A DNA stretch of 64,000 nt from Pseudomonadota bacterium (GCA_023393635.1 JAEWKT010000016.1:91759-155758); one strand, 5' to 3'; shown: positions 51,092-60,445, counted from the first letter of the stretch. Translations and numbers: made by a program. Notes: a model not told the origin generated them from the sequence alone.

Positions 51092-52141
51092 ATGTTATTT
51101 AAAAGAAACACTGTTATTTTGGCCACGTGTGCCAGTCTTTTATTATTTTCTGGATGCAATAAGAAAGTAGCATCAGCAGAAAAAGAAGCTGAGACCGTAC
51201 CAGAGCAAACATTCACTGCCTCTACTGATGACTCTGAATTTCAATGTACTGATGCCTCATGGATTGAAGGCTTACAAACCGATTTAAAAGATAAGTTTAG
51301 TGCTATCACTACAGCGTCAATACAGGCAAGTCACTATCAAGTTGATATGCAGCAGCTTCAACAATGGAATCAATTAATTAAATTTAAAGTTTCGGATGTA
51401 AGGACCGACAAGGCCAATTCGATCGATAATAAAATTTCTTGTAGTGCGGTTTTAGCAGCTGATTTGCCACAGGCGGTATTAGTCAATGCCTATAAAGCAC
51501 AACATCGTAATGCTAGCAATCAATGCCCTGACTTTGCCTGCATGTTGCAAAGCTTTGTAGAAAACGCCACTAATCAAGAAATTTCCATGGAAAGTGCCCA
51601 GCTTAGTCAAAACTATAATTACTCTATTGAAAAAAGTGATTCGGGTAGTTTAATTATTAGTCGTGATACTGATCCCCGCTTAAGTAAGTTTTTAAGAAGT
51701 CTACTTACCAGCGCATTGTATTTACCTGCATATGAAGCTGAAGAACAAGAGCTAAGCAGTGAAAACCAGCAAATTGAACGCGAGCAAGAAGAAAAAGATA
51801 AATTAATTTCTGATGCAATGGATATTCGCTTAAATGAAATTAATGAGGCATTGGCTAAAAAAACTGACCAATTAAATACCATGTGGGAAAGTAAATCTAA
51901 AGAGTTCCATGTTGCTTACCTTGCCAACCAGAAAGCATGGTTTAAAAAACGCGATGTAGAATGCAAAATTGAAGCACAAAAACCATACCATGAAATTGCT
52001 AGAAGCAATCGTGAACAATATGCCTATGAAACAGATGAATGGTCTTATGAGCTTATTGATAAAGATAAGGAAATTCGCTTCAAAAAATGTATCAACCAGC
52101 GGATTGAATATCGAATGAACCAGTTAGCTGAAATGAGATAA
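51092..52141 (+). CDS. Lipoprotein with C-terminal LprI-like (DUF1311) domain
   Basis: 349 residues. The signal peptide ends in LFSGC (Cys22 lipidated), followed by a charged linker. The middle (about 50-210) has Cys residues in FQCTDASW, ISCSAVL and QCPDFACMLQSF, resembling one repeat half. A Glu/Lys-rich coiled segment (about 213-265) leads to the C-terminal domain LNTMWESKSKEFHVAYLANQ-KAWFKKRDVECK ... KKCINQRIEYRMNQLAEM. Its Trp, Arg-Asp and two Cys match the lysozyme-inhibitor LprI N-terminal domain, DUF1311. Lysozyme inhibition is a family suggestion only. Stands alone between the thiolase and tcdA. Confidence 0.75.
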   Translation: MLFKRNTVILATCASLLLFSGCNKKVASAEKEAETVPEQTFTASTDDSEFQCTDASWIEGLQTDLKDKFSAITTASIQASHYQVDMQQLQQWNQLIKFKVSDVRTDKANSIDNKISCSAVLAADLPQAVLVNAYKAQHRNASNQCPDFACMLQSFVENATNQEISMESAQLSQNYNYSIEKSDSGSLIISRDTDPRLSKFLRSLLTSALYLPAYEAEEQELSSENQQIEREQEEKDKLISDAMDIRLNEINEALAKKTDQLNTMWESKSKEFHVAYLANQKAWFKKRDVECKIEAQKPYHEIARSNREQYAYETDEWSYELIDKDKEIRFKKCINQRIEYRMNQLAEMR

Positions 52142-52233
52142 GTCTCAAATATTGCAGCTATCTACTGGCCAAGCTTATTAGATGGCTGCAAACACAACAA
52201 TATACTTATGGGACAGTTATAAGCGCTATTAAA

Positions 52234-53016
52234 CTAAACTTTACTTAATTTCTTCAATACTTCAGCCGCAGCTACCATGCCAAAAGTAGCAGTGACAACA
52301 ACAGCCGAACCATAACCGCCACAACGCAGGCCAGCACCAGTATTGACTGTCGTTTCACAATTTGCATTATTGGTAAAGGGATTATCAATTGAATAGATAC
52401 AAGGAATATTAAACTTATCTTTTGGTTTTTTGCCAATGCCTTTGTTGCGTAGCTCACTACGAATTTTGGCCAGCATAGGATCCTGCTCTGTTTTAGATAA
52501 ATCCGCCACACGTATTTTTAATGGATCCAACTTGCCCCCTGCACCACCTGACACAATCAGCGGAATTTTATTAAAACGGCAATGCAGAATAAGTGCAACT
52601 TTGGCCTTAACATCATCAATACAGTCTAAAATTATGTCTGGCTGATGCTGATCTACTAATATTTTTGCATTATTAGGTGTTAAAAAATCATCAACCAAAT
52701 TGATCTGAATACGTGGATTAATTTCCTGTGCGCGGTTAGCCATCACTGCAATTTTGCCATGCCCAAAGGTTGAGGTTAATGCTGGAAGCTGCCGATTAAT
52801 ATTGGATGCCACCAAGACATCCATATCAACCAGCGTTAGCGTGCCCACGCCACTACGTGCAAGTGCCTCCACCGCCCACGAACCCACGCCCCCAACGCCA
52901 ACAATCATCACATGTGCATACTCAAACGCTTTGAAGGCTTGCTCACCATACACCTTGGCGGAACCTGCAAAACGACGGGCGTACTCGTCCAGTGGAATTT
53001 GTCGATCAGTCATCAT
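52234..53016 (-). CDS. tcdA: tRNA threonylcarbamoyladenosine dehydratase TcdA (CsdL)
   Basis: E1-like ATP-dependent enzyme that cyclises t6A37 of tRNA to ct6A. 260 residues. Adenylate-binding IVGVGGVGSWAVEALARSGV at about 36-55, LVDMDVLVASNINRQLPAL (conserved Asp and the R-Q pair), and DCIDDVKAKVALI. The basic PLKIRVADLSKTEQDPM and the Cys in GGAGGKLDPL-flanked and FNIPCIYSIDNP segments are typical. Start at either of two adjacent ATG codons (53016 or 53013). No csdA or csdE neighbour, although E. coli tcdA lies near them. Confidence 0.94.
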   Translation of the reverse strand: MMTDRQIPLDEYARRFAGSAKVYGEQAFKAFEYAHVMIVGVGGVGSWAVEALARSGVGTLTLVDMDVLVASNINRQLPALTSTFGHGKIAVMANRAQEINPRIQINLVDDFLTPNNAKILVDQHQPDIILDCIDDVKAKVALILHCRFNKIPLIVSGGAGGKLDPLKIRVADLSKTEQDPMLAKIRSELRNKGIGKKPKDKFNIPCIYSIDNPFTNNANCETTVNTGAGLRCGGYGSAVVVTATFGMVAAAEVLKKLSKV

Positions 53017-53116
53017 GTATAGGCAACTAAAACGCTATTATAAAATCCATCATAACAATTTTTAATCTTATAACGTTAAAATTTTATTTTATCTTGCTTA
53101 AATAAACCTAACTATA

Positions 53117-53152
53117 TAAAAAATACCCCTGACTATTTCAATCAAGGGTATA
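53117..53152 (-). terminator. Terminator of the Asn/Ser/Gly-rich lipoprotein gene
   Basis: On the minus strand ATACCCTTGA (53151-53142) pairs with TCAGGGGTAT (53132-53123), one G-U pair, 9-nt loop, then six T residues. Confidence 0.85.
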
Positions 53153-53194
53153 CATTAACTTTCTGAATAAATATAACGCTAATAATAAACGATA

Positions 53195-54631
53195 TTAATA
53201 TTTTGAGCAGCTATAGGTTTTGTCTCCAATAGTTACGGTGGCTGTATGCAATACTTGACCATTGTAGAAAGTATTTTGCATCATACCGAATTTCTTATCC
53301 TGAGCTGTTAAGAACATCAGTGTTTGTCCTTCTTGGCTTGAGGGCGTAATCACTTGTAATGCCTCACCTGTTACTGTACCAGATACACTTAATGATGGAA
53401 TGTTAATCGTCATAGTATTACCTGAGCGTACTACCGAGCATGAAGTAGCTGTCTGTATGTCACCAGATGCATGATCCATATAGCCAGCAACATCACCTGT
53501 ATGACTATTAAAACCACCACCGAGATAATTAATATTATCTTTACCTACACACTGTACTGTCCCTGCTGGTGTTGTCCCAGAATTACATAGTGGTATATCA
53601 CTTGAGCCGCCAGAGCTCGAGTTGCCACCTGTATTATTACCAGAACCTGAGCTATTATTAGAGCCACTGTTATTCGTACCATCTGAATTGCCAGAACCCG
53701 AGCTATTATTAGAACCACTGTTATTTTTAAATGCTCCCTCAATATTAATTATTTCAAAATCATCATAGCCGTTACTTGCATTACCTGATTGAATCCGTAG
53801 TTCAATTTGCTCATCTGCATTAAAGCTCTGTAATGAGAAACAATGCTCAATATTGCTATATATACCTGACTCCGCACTATCCTTAAGCCCTTGAGTAACA
53901 AATGTCCCAGCTTCACCATTTCTGGATAAAGAAATAGTATCTTTAGATGAGCTACTTTGAATTCCTTTACCCATTAATGAAATACAAATTTCATCATATT
54001 TTGCTTTCTTCGCTGCACTATAAGTAAAGCTATCTTTCCAGACAATATCTTGAGCTTTTACCTGAAACTGTGAATTTGCACTGCCAGAAAAACTATCATC
54101 ACCTAAATGAATAACCTTTAAACCATTAAAGAAAATAACATCGTGTTCTTGTAATTTATGGATGGTCGGACTATTACTTTCTTCATCAACAAATAAAGTT
54201 TTGTCTTCATAGCTTAATAAGAGGGTTTTTGGTTTATACCCTTCTGCATGGATAACTCCTGAAAGATACTCAGGATATTTAAAATCTTTAGGTAGCTTTA
54301 AGCCATATTCGCCATTTTTATCTGTTTTTGTCGAATATTCTATATTATCTAGAACCACTGAAACTTTAGCATTTTCAACATAACGATTATCTGCATCCTG
54401 CACTCTACCTTTTACTACCCAAACTTCACCATCAATCTGCTGGTTAGTGTTACCGTTGTTTTGATTGTTAGTATTATTCTGATTGTTGCCATTATTTTGG
54501 TTATTATTACCCGTATCGTTTGAGCCTGAATTGTTGTCTTGATTTGAGTCGTTTCCTCCACCTCCACCGCCACATCCAGCAAGAGTGAGCATTGTACTTA
54601 GTAATGCCATATATACTAATGATTGTTTCAT
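53195..54631 (-). CDS. Surface or periplasmic lipoprotein with Asn/Gly/Ser-rich linkers and a carboxypeptidase-regulatory-like domain
   Basis: Family not recognised as a whole. Start taken at ATG 54631 (MKQSLVYM), 8 bases after AGGG; upstream ATG 54637 and GTG 54640 are alternatives. 478 residues: lipobox LAGC (Cys20), six glycines, then an Asn/Gln-rich linker of about 45 residues with NNQNNGN units. Next is a CarboxypepD_reg-like beta domain (VVKGRVQDADNRYVENAKVS, about 71-140) and a middle domain of about 160 residues. A second linker of SGSNNSSGSGNS units (about 308-345) leads to a C-terminal ~125-residue domain with three or four Cys (IPLCNSGTTP, VQCVGKD, TSCSVVR, YSCSKY). The linker DNA repeats itself, so length may vary between strains. 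Confidence 0.8.
   Translation of the reverse strand: MKQSLVYMALLSTMLTLAGCGGGGGGNDSNQDNNSGSNDTGNNNQNNGNNQNNTNNQNNGNTNQQIDGEVWVVKGRVQDADNRYVENAKVSVVLDNIEYSTKTDKNGEYGLKLPKDFKYPEYLSGVIHAEGYKPKTLLLSYEDKTLFVDEESNSPTIHKLQEHDVIFFNGLKVIHLGDDSFSGSANSQFQVKAQDIVWKDSFTYSAAKKAKYDEICISLMGKGIQSSSSKDTISLSRNGEAGTFVTQGLKDSAESGIYSNIEHCFSLQSFNADEQIELRIQSGNASNGYDDFEIINIEGAFKNNSGSNNSSGSGNSDGTNNSGSNNSSGSGNNTGGNSSSGGSSDIPLCNSGTTPAGTVQCVGKDNINYLGGGFNSHTGDVAGYMDHASGDIQTATSCSVVRSGNTMTINIPSLSVSGTVTGEALQVITPSSQEGQTLMFLTAQDKKFGMMQNTFYNGQVLHTATVTIGDKTYSCSKY
53648..53727. repeat. Direct repeat in the second linker of the lipoprotein gene
   Basis: A ~33-bp unit encoding NNSGSNNSSGSGN on the minus strand occurs twice (about 53651-53683 and 53695-53727). 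The two copies differ at only a few positions (CTGAGCTATTATTAGAGCC versus CCGAGCTATTATTAGAACC). Confidence 0.75.
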
Positions 54632-54684
54632 TTCCATCACCCTATTTGTTGACTACAGATAGGTTAATGGTATTTTTTTTGTAA

Positions 54685-54713
54685 AAGGAAAAACATCCCC
54701 ATATGGGGATGTT
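54685..54713 (-). terminator. Terminator-like palindrome downstream of tatD
   Basis: AACATCCCC (54692-54700) is mirrored exactly by GGGGATGTT (54705-54713), with only ATAT between and the stem continuing into it. On the minus strand it is followed by TTTTCC. It could end tatD transcripts about 140 bp after the stop codon. Confidence 0.6.
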
Positions 54714-54853
54714 CAGTTAATAACTCTTAAAAATTTTCTATAGAAATTAGTAAGGTTGCATACGCTATATTATTGAGTCATTTAAGGTTATGCTAAACAT
54801 TTGACTATCACTATTCACTTTAAATTGATCTGTTACTCCAGCATTTGATAAAA

Positions 54854-55702
54854 TCAAAAAATCAGCTTAACTAAATTATGATTCAAATGTAAGCACTCCA
54901 AACTGTTCTGCCATAATGTTTCCGCTAATTTTTCTCTACCCACATTTAAGACCTTACTTAGTCCATCTAGCACGAAAGGCAAATTGGCTGGCGTATTACG
55001 TGTGCGATGCTCATTGGATTTCTGACAACATAATGGCGTCATATCAGGGCAATCAGTTTCTAGCACCAACTGTGTTTTGCCCACCTCAGCAATAGACTGA
55101 TGCAAGCGCCTTGCATTTGGATTAGTCACTTGCCCTGTGACCCCTAACTTAAAGCCCATTTTAACAAATGCCTTGGCTTCTTCTACACCACCACCAAACG
55201 CATGGGCAATGCCACCATGCTTAAATTGATGTTTTTTTAATAAAGCTAAAGTTTCTGCATGAGCACGGCGGATATGTAATAGCACAGGCAAGTTATATTG
55301 CTTGGCCAATTCCAGTTGGGCGGAAAAAAATTCCTGCTGCCGCGCAAAGACAGTAGGTTCTTTCATCTCAATGGTAAAGGTATCTAAACCAATTTCCCCA
55401 ATGGCCACCACAGACTGCGTTTTAATGAGCTGCTCTAATTGGAGCAAATGCTCATTCGTATGTTGCTTGATATAAAAAGGATGTAAGCCAGGGGCTAATA
55501 ATGCGGTTGGGTGTGGCGTATTTGCACTATTAATTTGTTGCTGTACCTGCACCATCTGATCAAACCGCTTGGCCAAAAATCCAATGAGCACCAGTGCTTT
55601 GACACCGCGCTGGTACGCTAGTTGGGCGAGCTGCAAGCGGTCGGCATCAAAATCGGCTACGTCAAAATGCGTATGCGTGTCAATCAGTGCTAGATTTTGC
55701 AT
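54854..55702 (-). CDS. TatD family metal-dependent deoxyribonuclease
   Basis: TIM-barrel hydrolase of the TatD/YjjV type. About 282 residues from ATG 55702 (MQNLALIDTHTHFD), which begins exactly as the family does; longer forms starting upstream would overlap the previous gene by 100 bp. Metal ligands: DTHTHFD, GEIGLD (Glu), LLHIRRAHAE (His), GIAHAFGG (His) and ETDCPDMTPL (Asp). SNEHRTRNTPANLP follows as in YjjV. TatD proteins act on DNA 3' ends; YjjV's substrate is less clear. The start overlaps the upstream lipoprotein gene by 23 bp. Confidence 0.92.
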   Translation of the reverse strand: MQNLALIDTHTHFDVADFDADRLQLAQLAYQRGVKALVLIGFLAKRFDQMVQVQQQINSANTPHPTALLAPGLHPFYIKQHTNEHLLQLEQLIKTQSVVAIGEIGLDTFTIEMKEPTVFARQQEFFSAQLELAKQYNLPVLLHIRRAHAETLALLKKHQFKHGGIAHAFGGGVEEAKAFVKMGFKLGVTGQVTNPNARRLHQSIAEVGKTQLVLETDCPDMTPLCCQKSNEHRTRNTPANLPFVLDGLSKVLNVGREKLAETLWQNSLECLHLNHNLVKLIF

Positions 55703-56552
55703 TATCGTTAGCAGTGTCAGTCGTCGGAGCAACCATGTATTGTGGCTTAAGTATGCCATTAAGCTGTTGATAAGGCACAATGAATTCTGGCATGCCTACT
55801 ACGTATGGCCCTATTTCATACTGACCATATGAAAAAAGCAGGCCGTTATCTGTAAAGCTAAAATTATTGTTAAGTTGAAATGGCCATAATTTCTCATACT
55901 CCGCCAAATCAACTTTTGCATCATTCTTTTTAACCCATGCTATAAACTGGCCATATACCAAATCATGCAGTGCTTTTTGTTGGTCGGGCAATACAATGTC
56001 ATTGAGTTTCAATAGTTTCTGTTGCTTTAAATCAAAGTTATAGTAGTTATCAGAAGCACCGCCATGGGCTCCACCTGTATAATAGGCAGTAATAATTTTA
56101 AATGATGCTATGTCACCGCGCTGCCCTAAAAAATCAGGATCAACTTGCAAGCTATAAACCACAGGTTGCCCACGGGCAATAGTGTCTTGCTTGGCAGAAG
56201 CTAAAAAGCGATCAATATTAGCCTGGATGGTGGTTGGCTTAGGAACTTCTTCAGAAAACTGTAAATTAGAAAGTGTTAAAATTTCTTTATCTAAAACTTG
56301 GTTAATCCACGGTTTATTGGTTTCTAAACGCTGAATATCTACTTCATTGCAATCCTTGCCTTCACATACAGGTAAGGTGTATTTGGCTTTTTCCTTTTTA
56401 ACAATAATATCGCCTTCTGCTTGTACCTGCTCAGTCTGAGCGGTAGGTGCAGCCACAGTAGTTTTTTGTTCTGACTCGTTGCGCTTTTGGCATCCCGATA
56501 AAGCAATTGCGGTACTTAATGCAATCACACTGGTTGTTAATAATTTATTCAT
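55680..56552 (-). CDS. Lipoprotein with DUF4163/DUF3298 (RsiV-like) domains
   Basis: 290 residues. The signal peptide ends in ALSGC (Cys21), followed by a Gln/Glu/Thr-rich linker (to about 50). A short Cys-containing segment (LPVCEGKDCNEVD), a DUF4163-like region (about 65-150) with SFKIITAYYTGGAHG and YYNFDLKQQKLLKLNDIVL, and a C-terminal DUF3298 part ending YGQYEIGPYVVGMPEFIVPY. The fold is shared with RsiV (lysozyme-sensing anti-sigma factor) and PdaC, so binding to peptidoglycan fragments or lysozyme is plausible but unproven. It overlaps tatD by 23 bp. Confidence 0.85.
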   Translation of the reverse strand: MNKLLTTSVIALSTAIALSGCQKRNESEQKTTVAAPTAQTEQVQAEGDIIVKKEKAKYTLPVCEGKDCNEVDIQRLETNKPWINQVLDKEILTLSNLQFSEEVPKPTTIQANIDRFLASAKQDTIARGQPVVYSLQVDPDFLGQRGDIASFKIITAYYTGGAHGGASDNYYNFDLKQQKLLKLNDIVLPDQQKALHDLVYGQFIAWVKKNDAKVDLAEYEKLWPFQLNNNFSFTDNGLLFSYGQYEIGPYVVGMPEFIVPYQQLNGILKPQYMVAPTTDTANDNAKSSTD

Positions 56553-56729
56553 GGTTTTAACAATATCATTGCTGGTAATAATTCTGATTTTAAAACAAAA
56601 ATTAAGTTTTTTATGCTAAGTCATTAAGGTGGTTTTATTAATGCTCTGTAATCAAAAATAAATAAATTGTTTGAATGGCAAAAACTCAAGTTCTTAAAAG
56701 GATTTTATCACCTATTTTTATAATACTTA

Positions 56730-56879
56730 TTATTGGGTTAACTGGTCATTCAAATATTTTGCATTTGAATTGTCTGGCGTTACATCGTCAGGTTTAGGAC
56801 GTAGTGAACGCGCACTACGCGGAATCAGCAAAGCAATGGCGGCTACTGCTGCCAGTTTAATCCATTGCCTGCTTTTCAT
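56730..56879 (-). CDS. 49-residue single-span membrane protein downstream of prfC
   Basis: ATG at 56879 to TAA at 56730-56732, beginning 30 bp after the prfC stop on the same strand. The product starts MKSRQWIKLAAVAAIALLIP, a membrane anchor or signal sequence. A basic RSARSLRPKPDD and an Asn-rich end (NSNAKYLNDQLTQ) follow. The ribosome binding site (TAGG) is weak. The clean signal-like start and the likely prfC operon support a real gene; I know no function. Confidence 0.6.
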   Translation of the reverse strand: MKSRQWIKLAAVAAIALLIPRSARSLRPKPDDVTPDNSNAKYLNDQLTQ

Positions 56880-56909
56880 TTGCCTATTTCTCGTGCGCTG
56901 GGTTTAAAA

Positions 56910-58499
56910 TCAATGTTCGCGGGTAGAACGGAATTCTATATCTGGCCAGCGTTCCTGCATGAGTTGTAAGTTCACACGACTAGGTGCCAGGTACGTTAAA
57001 TGCCCGCCTCCATCTAAAGACAATTGATCGTGTGCTTTTTTCTTAAAATCATTCAGCATTTTTTCATCATCGCAGTGAATCCAGCGCACGGTATTGACAC
57101 TAATCGGCTCGTACACGCAATCGACTTTGTACTCTTCTTTCAAGCGATAAGCCACCACGTCAAACTGCAATACACCCACTGCACCCACAATGAGATCATT
57201 GCTAATTTGTGGCATAAAGACCTGGGTAGCCCCTTCTTCTGATAGTTCCTTTAAGCCTTTTTGCAATTGTTTGGACTTTAAAGGGTCTTTTAAGCGCACG
57301 CGGCGAAACATCTCTGGGGCAAAATGCGGAATACCCGTAAAGTGCAAGTTCTCGCCACTGGTAAAGGTATCGCCAATTTGTATGGTGCCGTGATTATGTA
57401 ATCCAATAATATCGCCTGGCCATGCTTCTTCAAGCTGCTCGCGTTCACCAGCCAAAAAGGTTAAAGCATCACTAATGCGCACTGCTTTACCAATGCGCAC
57501 ATGATTCATTTTAAGGCCTTTTTCATATTTTCCTGAACAAACGCGCATAAATGCAATTCGGTCGCGATGCTTGGGATCCATATTGGCCTGGATTTTAAAA
57601 ACAAAGCCACTAAAGCCTTCTTCAGTGGCTTCTACCATACGTTCTTCGGCAGGGTGCGCTTTTGGCGGTGGTGCCCAATCTATAAAGGCATTGAGTACAT
57701 GGTCTACTGCAAAGTTACCAAGTGCCGTGCCAAATAACACGGGCGTTTGTTTGCCTGTTAAAAATAAATTGCTATCTAACTCATCACTAGCCATTTGTAC
57801 CAGCTCAAGTGATTCTTCAAAACGGGCAAATTCACGTTCCCCTACTTTTTCGCGAATGTCGGGGTAGTCGTAGCCATCGCGTATTTCAAGCTCAACAATT
57901 TCAGAGCCATGGCCTGCCTGATACAAATAGGTTTTATTTTGCGCCAGATGATAAACGCCTGCAAAATCACGCCCTTTTCCAATAGGCCAAGTAATCGGTA
58001 CACAGCGAATTTTCAGTACGTTTTCAATTTCATCTAATAATTCTAATGGTTCTCGAATTTCCCGATCCAGCTTATTTACAAAGGAAATAATGGGTGTATC
58101 GCGCATCCGACACACTTCCATAAGCTTAATCGTACGCTCCTCTACCCCTTTTGCACCATCAATCACCATCAGTGCCGAATCAACCGCAGTAAGGGTTCGG
58201 TAGGTATCTTCTGAGAAATCTTCGTGACCTGGAGTGTCCAGCAAATTGATAGTATGTTTGTTATAGGGAAACTGCATGACAGAGGTGGTGATAGAAATAC
58301 CACGTTCTTTTTCCATTTCCATCCAGTCTGATGCGGCATGACGATCCGATTTACGGCTTTTGACCGTGCCTGCCACACTAATAGCTTTGCCCCACAACAG
58401 TAATTTTTCAGTCATGGTGGTTTTCCCTGCGTCAGGGTGGGAAATGATGGCAAAGGTTCTACGAGCCTTTACTTCTCTAGCTAATTCATCTTTAAACAT
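56910..58499 (-). CDS. prfC: Peptide chain release factor 3 (RF3)
   Basis: Class II release-factor GTPase that recycles RF1/RF2. 529 residues, same as E. coli RF3. G1 SHPDAGKTTMTEKLLLWG (about 20-37), G3 DTPGHEDFSEDTYRTL, G4 NKLDRE, and the RF3-specific long C-terminal domains with EEYKVDCVYEPISVNTVRW and ending WPDIEFRSTREH. The upstream 60 bp contain TGTAC/GTACA three times (58517, 58530, 58547). Transcription likely continues into the 49-residue gene. Confidence 0.97.
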   Translation of the reverse strand: MFKDELAREVKARRTFAIISHPDAGKTTMTEKLLLWGKAISVAGTVKSRKSDRHAASDWMEMEKERGISITTSVMQFPYNKHTINLLDTPGHEDFSEDTYRTLTAVDSALMVIDGAKGVEERTIKLMEVCRMRDTPIISFVNKLDREIREPLELLDEIENVLKIRCVPITWPIGKGRDFAGVYHLAQNKTYLYQAGHGSEIVELEIRDGYDYPDIREKVGEREFARFEESLELVQMASDELDSNLFLTGKQTPVLFGTALGNFAVDHVLNAFIDWAPPPKAHPAEERMVEATEEGFSGFVFKIQANMDPKHRDRIAFMRVCSGKYEKGLKMNHVRIGKAVRISDALTFLAGEREQLEEAWPGDIIGLHNHGTIQIGDTFTSGENLHFTGIPHFAPEMFRRVRLKDPLKSKQLQKGLKELSEEGATQVFMPQISNDLIVGAVGVLQFDVVAYRLKEEYKVDCVYEPISVNTVRWIHCDDEKMLNDFKKKAHDQLSLDGGGHLTYLAPSRVNLQLMQERWPDIEFRSTREH

Positions 58500-58753
58500 A
58501 AGAAAAATCTACAATATGTACACAGTTAGGTACACATTTCTAAATATGTACTAAGACTGAAAAAGTGGGAATTCAAAATTGGCGTAATTGTAGCAGATTT
58601 AGAGTTGTATAGGCATAGGTGGAAATCCAGTGGCTTTTTTTGGGGGGAAAACACCTAGTTTTATAAACTCAATTTATCTCTTTGCTTCGGACTTTTCGGC
58701 TTATCGGGAATTGATGTTTGCTGGATTAACAGGACACTCTTACTTAGGAGATT
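58500..58753. other. prfC upstream region and junction with IS remnants
   Basis: The prfC promoter should lie in 58500-58620. From about 58621 to 58753 the sequence has no recognised gene, and it may include the end of the decayed IS3 element, as it adjoins the truncated transposase. No clear terminal inverted repeat was found. Confidence 0.4.
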
Positions 58754-59353
58754 CTAGGCAGGCAACTTGTAAAAGTCCTCTGCCATTTGATTTGGTGCAT
58801 TATTGTAGCAATCGCCTTTTTTACTCATCGAAGCCTGAAATCCATATTTTTCAATCATATTGCGATATTCATGGCTGCAATATTGGCTTCCTCTGTCCGA
58901 GTGAACGATTAATTTTCGAGATGGTTTATGATTGCCAACAGCCATGCTGAGAGCATTGCAAACAAGTTGGGCTGTCATCCGTTCACTTAAGTTATAAGCA
59001 ACTACCTGTTTAGTACAAAGGTCTTTTAAAGCTGCTAGATATAACCGTCCTTCGGCTGTCCAAATGTACGTTATGTCACTTACCTATACTTGATTCAGGG
59101 TTTCCATTGAAAATTGTTGGTCTAGCAAATTATCGTAGACATAACGATTGTGGTCACTATTCCTAGTTCATTTAAAACGCTTATGGCGCTTACAATACAA
59201 TTGATTTAACCTTTTGATACAACGGACTGCATACGCGCTAATTTGAATGCCTTGTGATTGTAAGTATCTCGTTAAGCGAATATGGCCATAACTTTCTTTA
59301 ATTTCTTGATGGGCGATTTTGAGCAATTGAATAGCCACCGATTTCGTAGACAC
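58754..59353 (-). pseudogene. Decayed IS3-family transposase OrfB
   Basis: A single minus-strand reading frame with two in-frame stops, TGA at 59168-59170 and TAG at 59084-59086. N-terminal part: LLKIAHQEIKESYGHIRLTR (HTH_21-type). After the second stop: VSDITYIWTAEGRLYLAALK (first DDE Asp), then IVHSDRGSQYCSHEYRNMIE (second Asp). The C-terminus ends early at MAEDFYKLPA, so the catalytic Glu region is altered or lost. The TAG sits where homologues have W-V-(S/T)-D, i.e. a TGG-to-TAG change. Its 5' end is cut by the plus-strand IS. Confidence 0.9.
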
Positions 59354-60445
59354 CTTAAAGTTAGATAAAATGGCTAATTTATGAGGTAATTATGAGCGGT
59401 AAACGATACCCTGAAGAATTCAAAATCGAAGCAGTAAAACAAGTCACAGAGAAAGGCTATAGTGTAGCAGAAGTAGCTACACGTTTAGGTACGACCACCC
59501 ATAGCCTTTATGCTTGGATTAAAAGATACGATCAAGGGCAGTCCAAGGCAACCAAAGACAAGGATTCAACTGCCGAACTTGCTAGGCTAAAAAAAGAGCT
59601 GCAACGGGTTACTGAAGAAAGGGACATTCTAAAAAAGGCCGCGGTGTACTTCGCAAGTCAGTCCAAATGAAGTACGCCTTTATTCGGGACAACCAGAACT
59701 TATGGTCTATTCGTCGCCTATGTTCTACTTTAGATGTTCATCACAGTGGGTATTATGCTTGGTTAAAAAAGCCCATTAGCAAAACCGCTAGAGAAAATCA
59801 AAAGCTATCAGGATTAATCAAACAGTTTTGGCTAGAATCGGGTGGTGTCTATGGCTATCGCAAGATTCACTATGATTTAAAAGATATCGGTGAAGGTTGT
59901 GGTATCAATCGTGTACATCGACTGATGAAAACAAATGGTCTCAAATCTCAGCGTGGCTATCGCAAACCCAGATCTCAGGCAAGTACACCATCTGTTATTG
60001 CCGCAAACACATTAGCCCGACAGTTTAATCCAATTGAGCCAAATCAATCATGGGTCACAGATATTACTTATATCCGTACACATGAAGGATGGCTATATTT
60101 AGCAGTGGTAATTGACCTATTTTCGCGCCTTGTAGTTGGCTGGTCTATGAAGTCAAGGATTACCACAGACCTTGTACTAGATGCATTATTGATGGCTTTG
60201 CTTCGTAGACATCCTAAGAATAAAGTACTGATCCATTCTGACCAAGGCAGTCAATACACCAGTCATGAATGGCAGACGTTTCTTAAGCATCATAATCTTG
60301 AAAGCAGTATGAGCAGACGAGGCAACTGCCATGATAATGCGGTTGCTGAAAGCTTCTTTCAGTTGCTAAAGCGTGAGAGAATCAAAAAGAAAATATATCT
60401 TTCAAGAGATGAAGCTAAATCAGATATTTACCCTGTTTTGGATAT
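59345..60445 (+). mobile_element. IS3-family insertion sequence, 3'-truncated, inserted next to or within an older IS3 remnant
   Basis: Contains orfA and orfB in the IS3 arrangement. The left end is probably near 59345 (TAGACACCTTAAAGTTAG). The expected matching right terminal repeat (CTAACTTTAAGGTGTCTA) is absent before the next gene, and orfB loses its family C-terminus at about 60428, so the right end has been deleted. Element name not assigned. Confidence 0.8.
59392..59670 (+). CDS. IS3-family transposase OrfA
   Basis: 92 residues with the helix-turn-helix of IS3/IS911 OrfA (YPEEFKIEAVKQVTEKGYSV-AEVATRLGTTTHSLYAWIKR) and a leucine-zipper-like tail (LARLKKELQRVTEERDILKK). It recognises the IS ends. 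A canonical A-AAA-AAG slippery site is at 59631-59637 in frame CTA AAA AAG. A -1 shift there opens the orfB frame with no stop between, so an OrfAB fusion can be made. Start at ATG 59392, preceded by GAGGTAATT. Confidence 0.94.
   Translation: MSGKRYPEEFKIEAVKQVTEKGYSVAEVATRLGTTTHSLYAWIKRYDQGQSKATKDKDSTAELARLKKELQRVTEERDILKKAAVYFASQSK

Noticed and set aside
58630..58950. 106-codon plus-strand frame upstream of the IS region
   Set aside because: Runs antisense to the decayed orfB and shows no protein family features.
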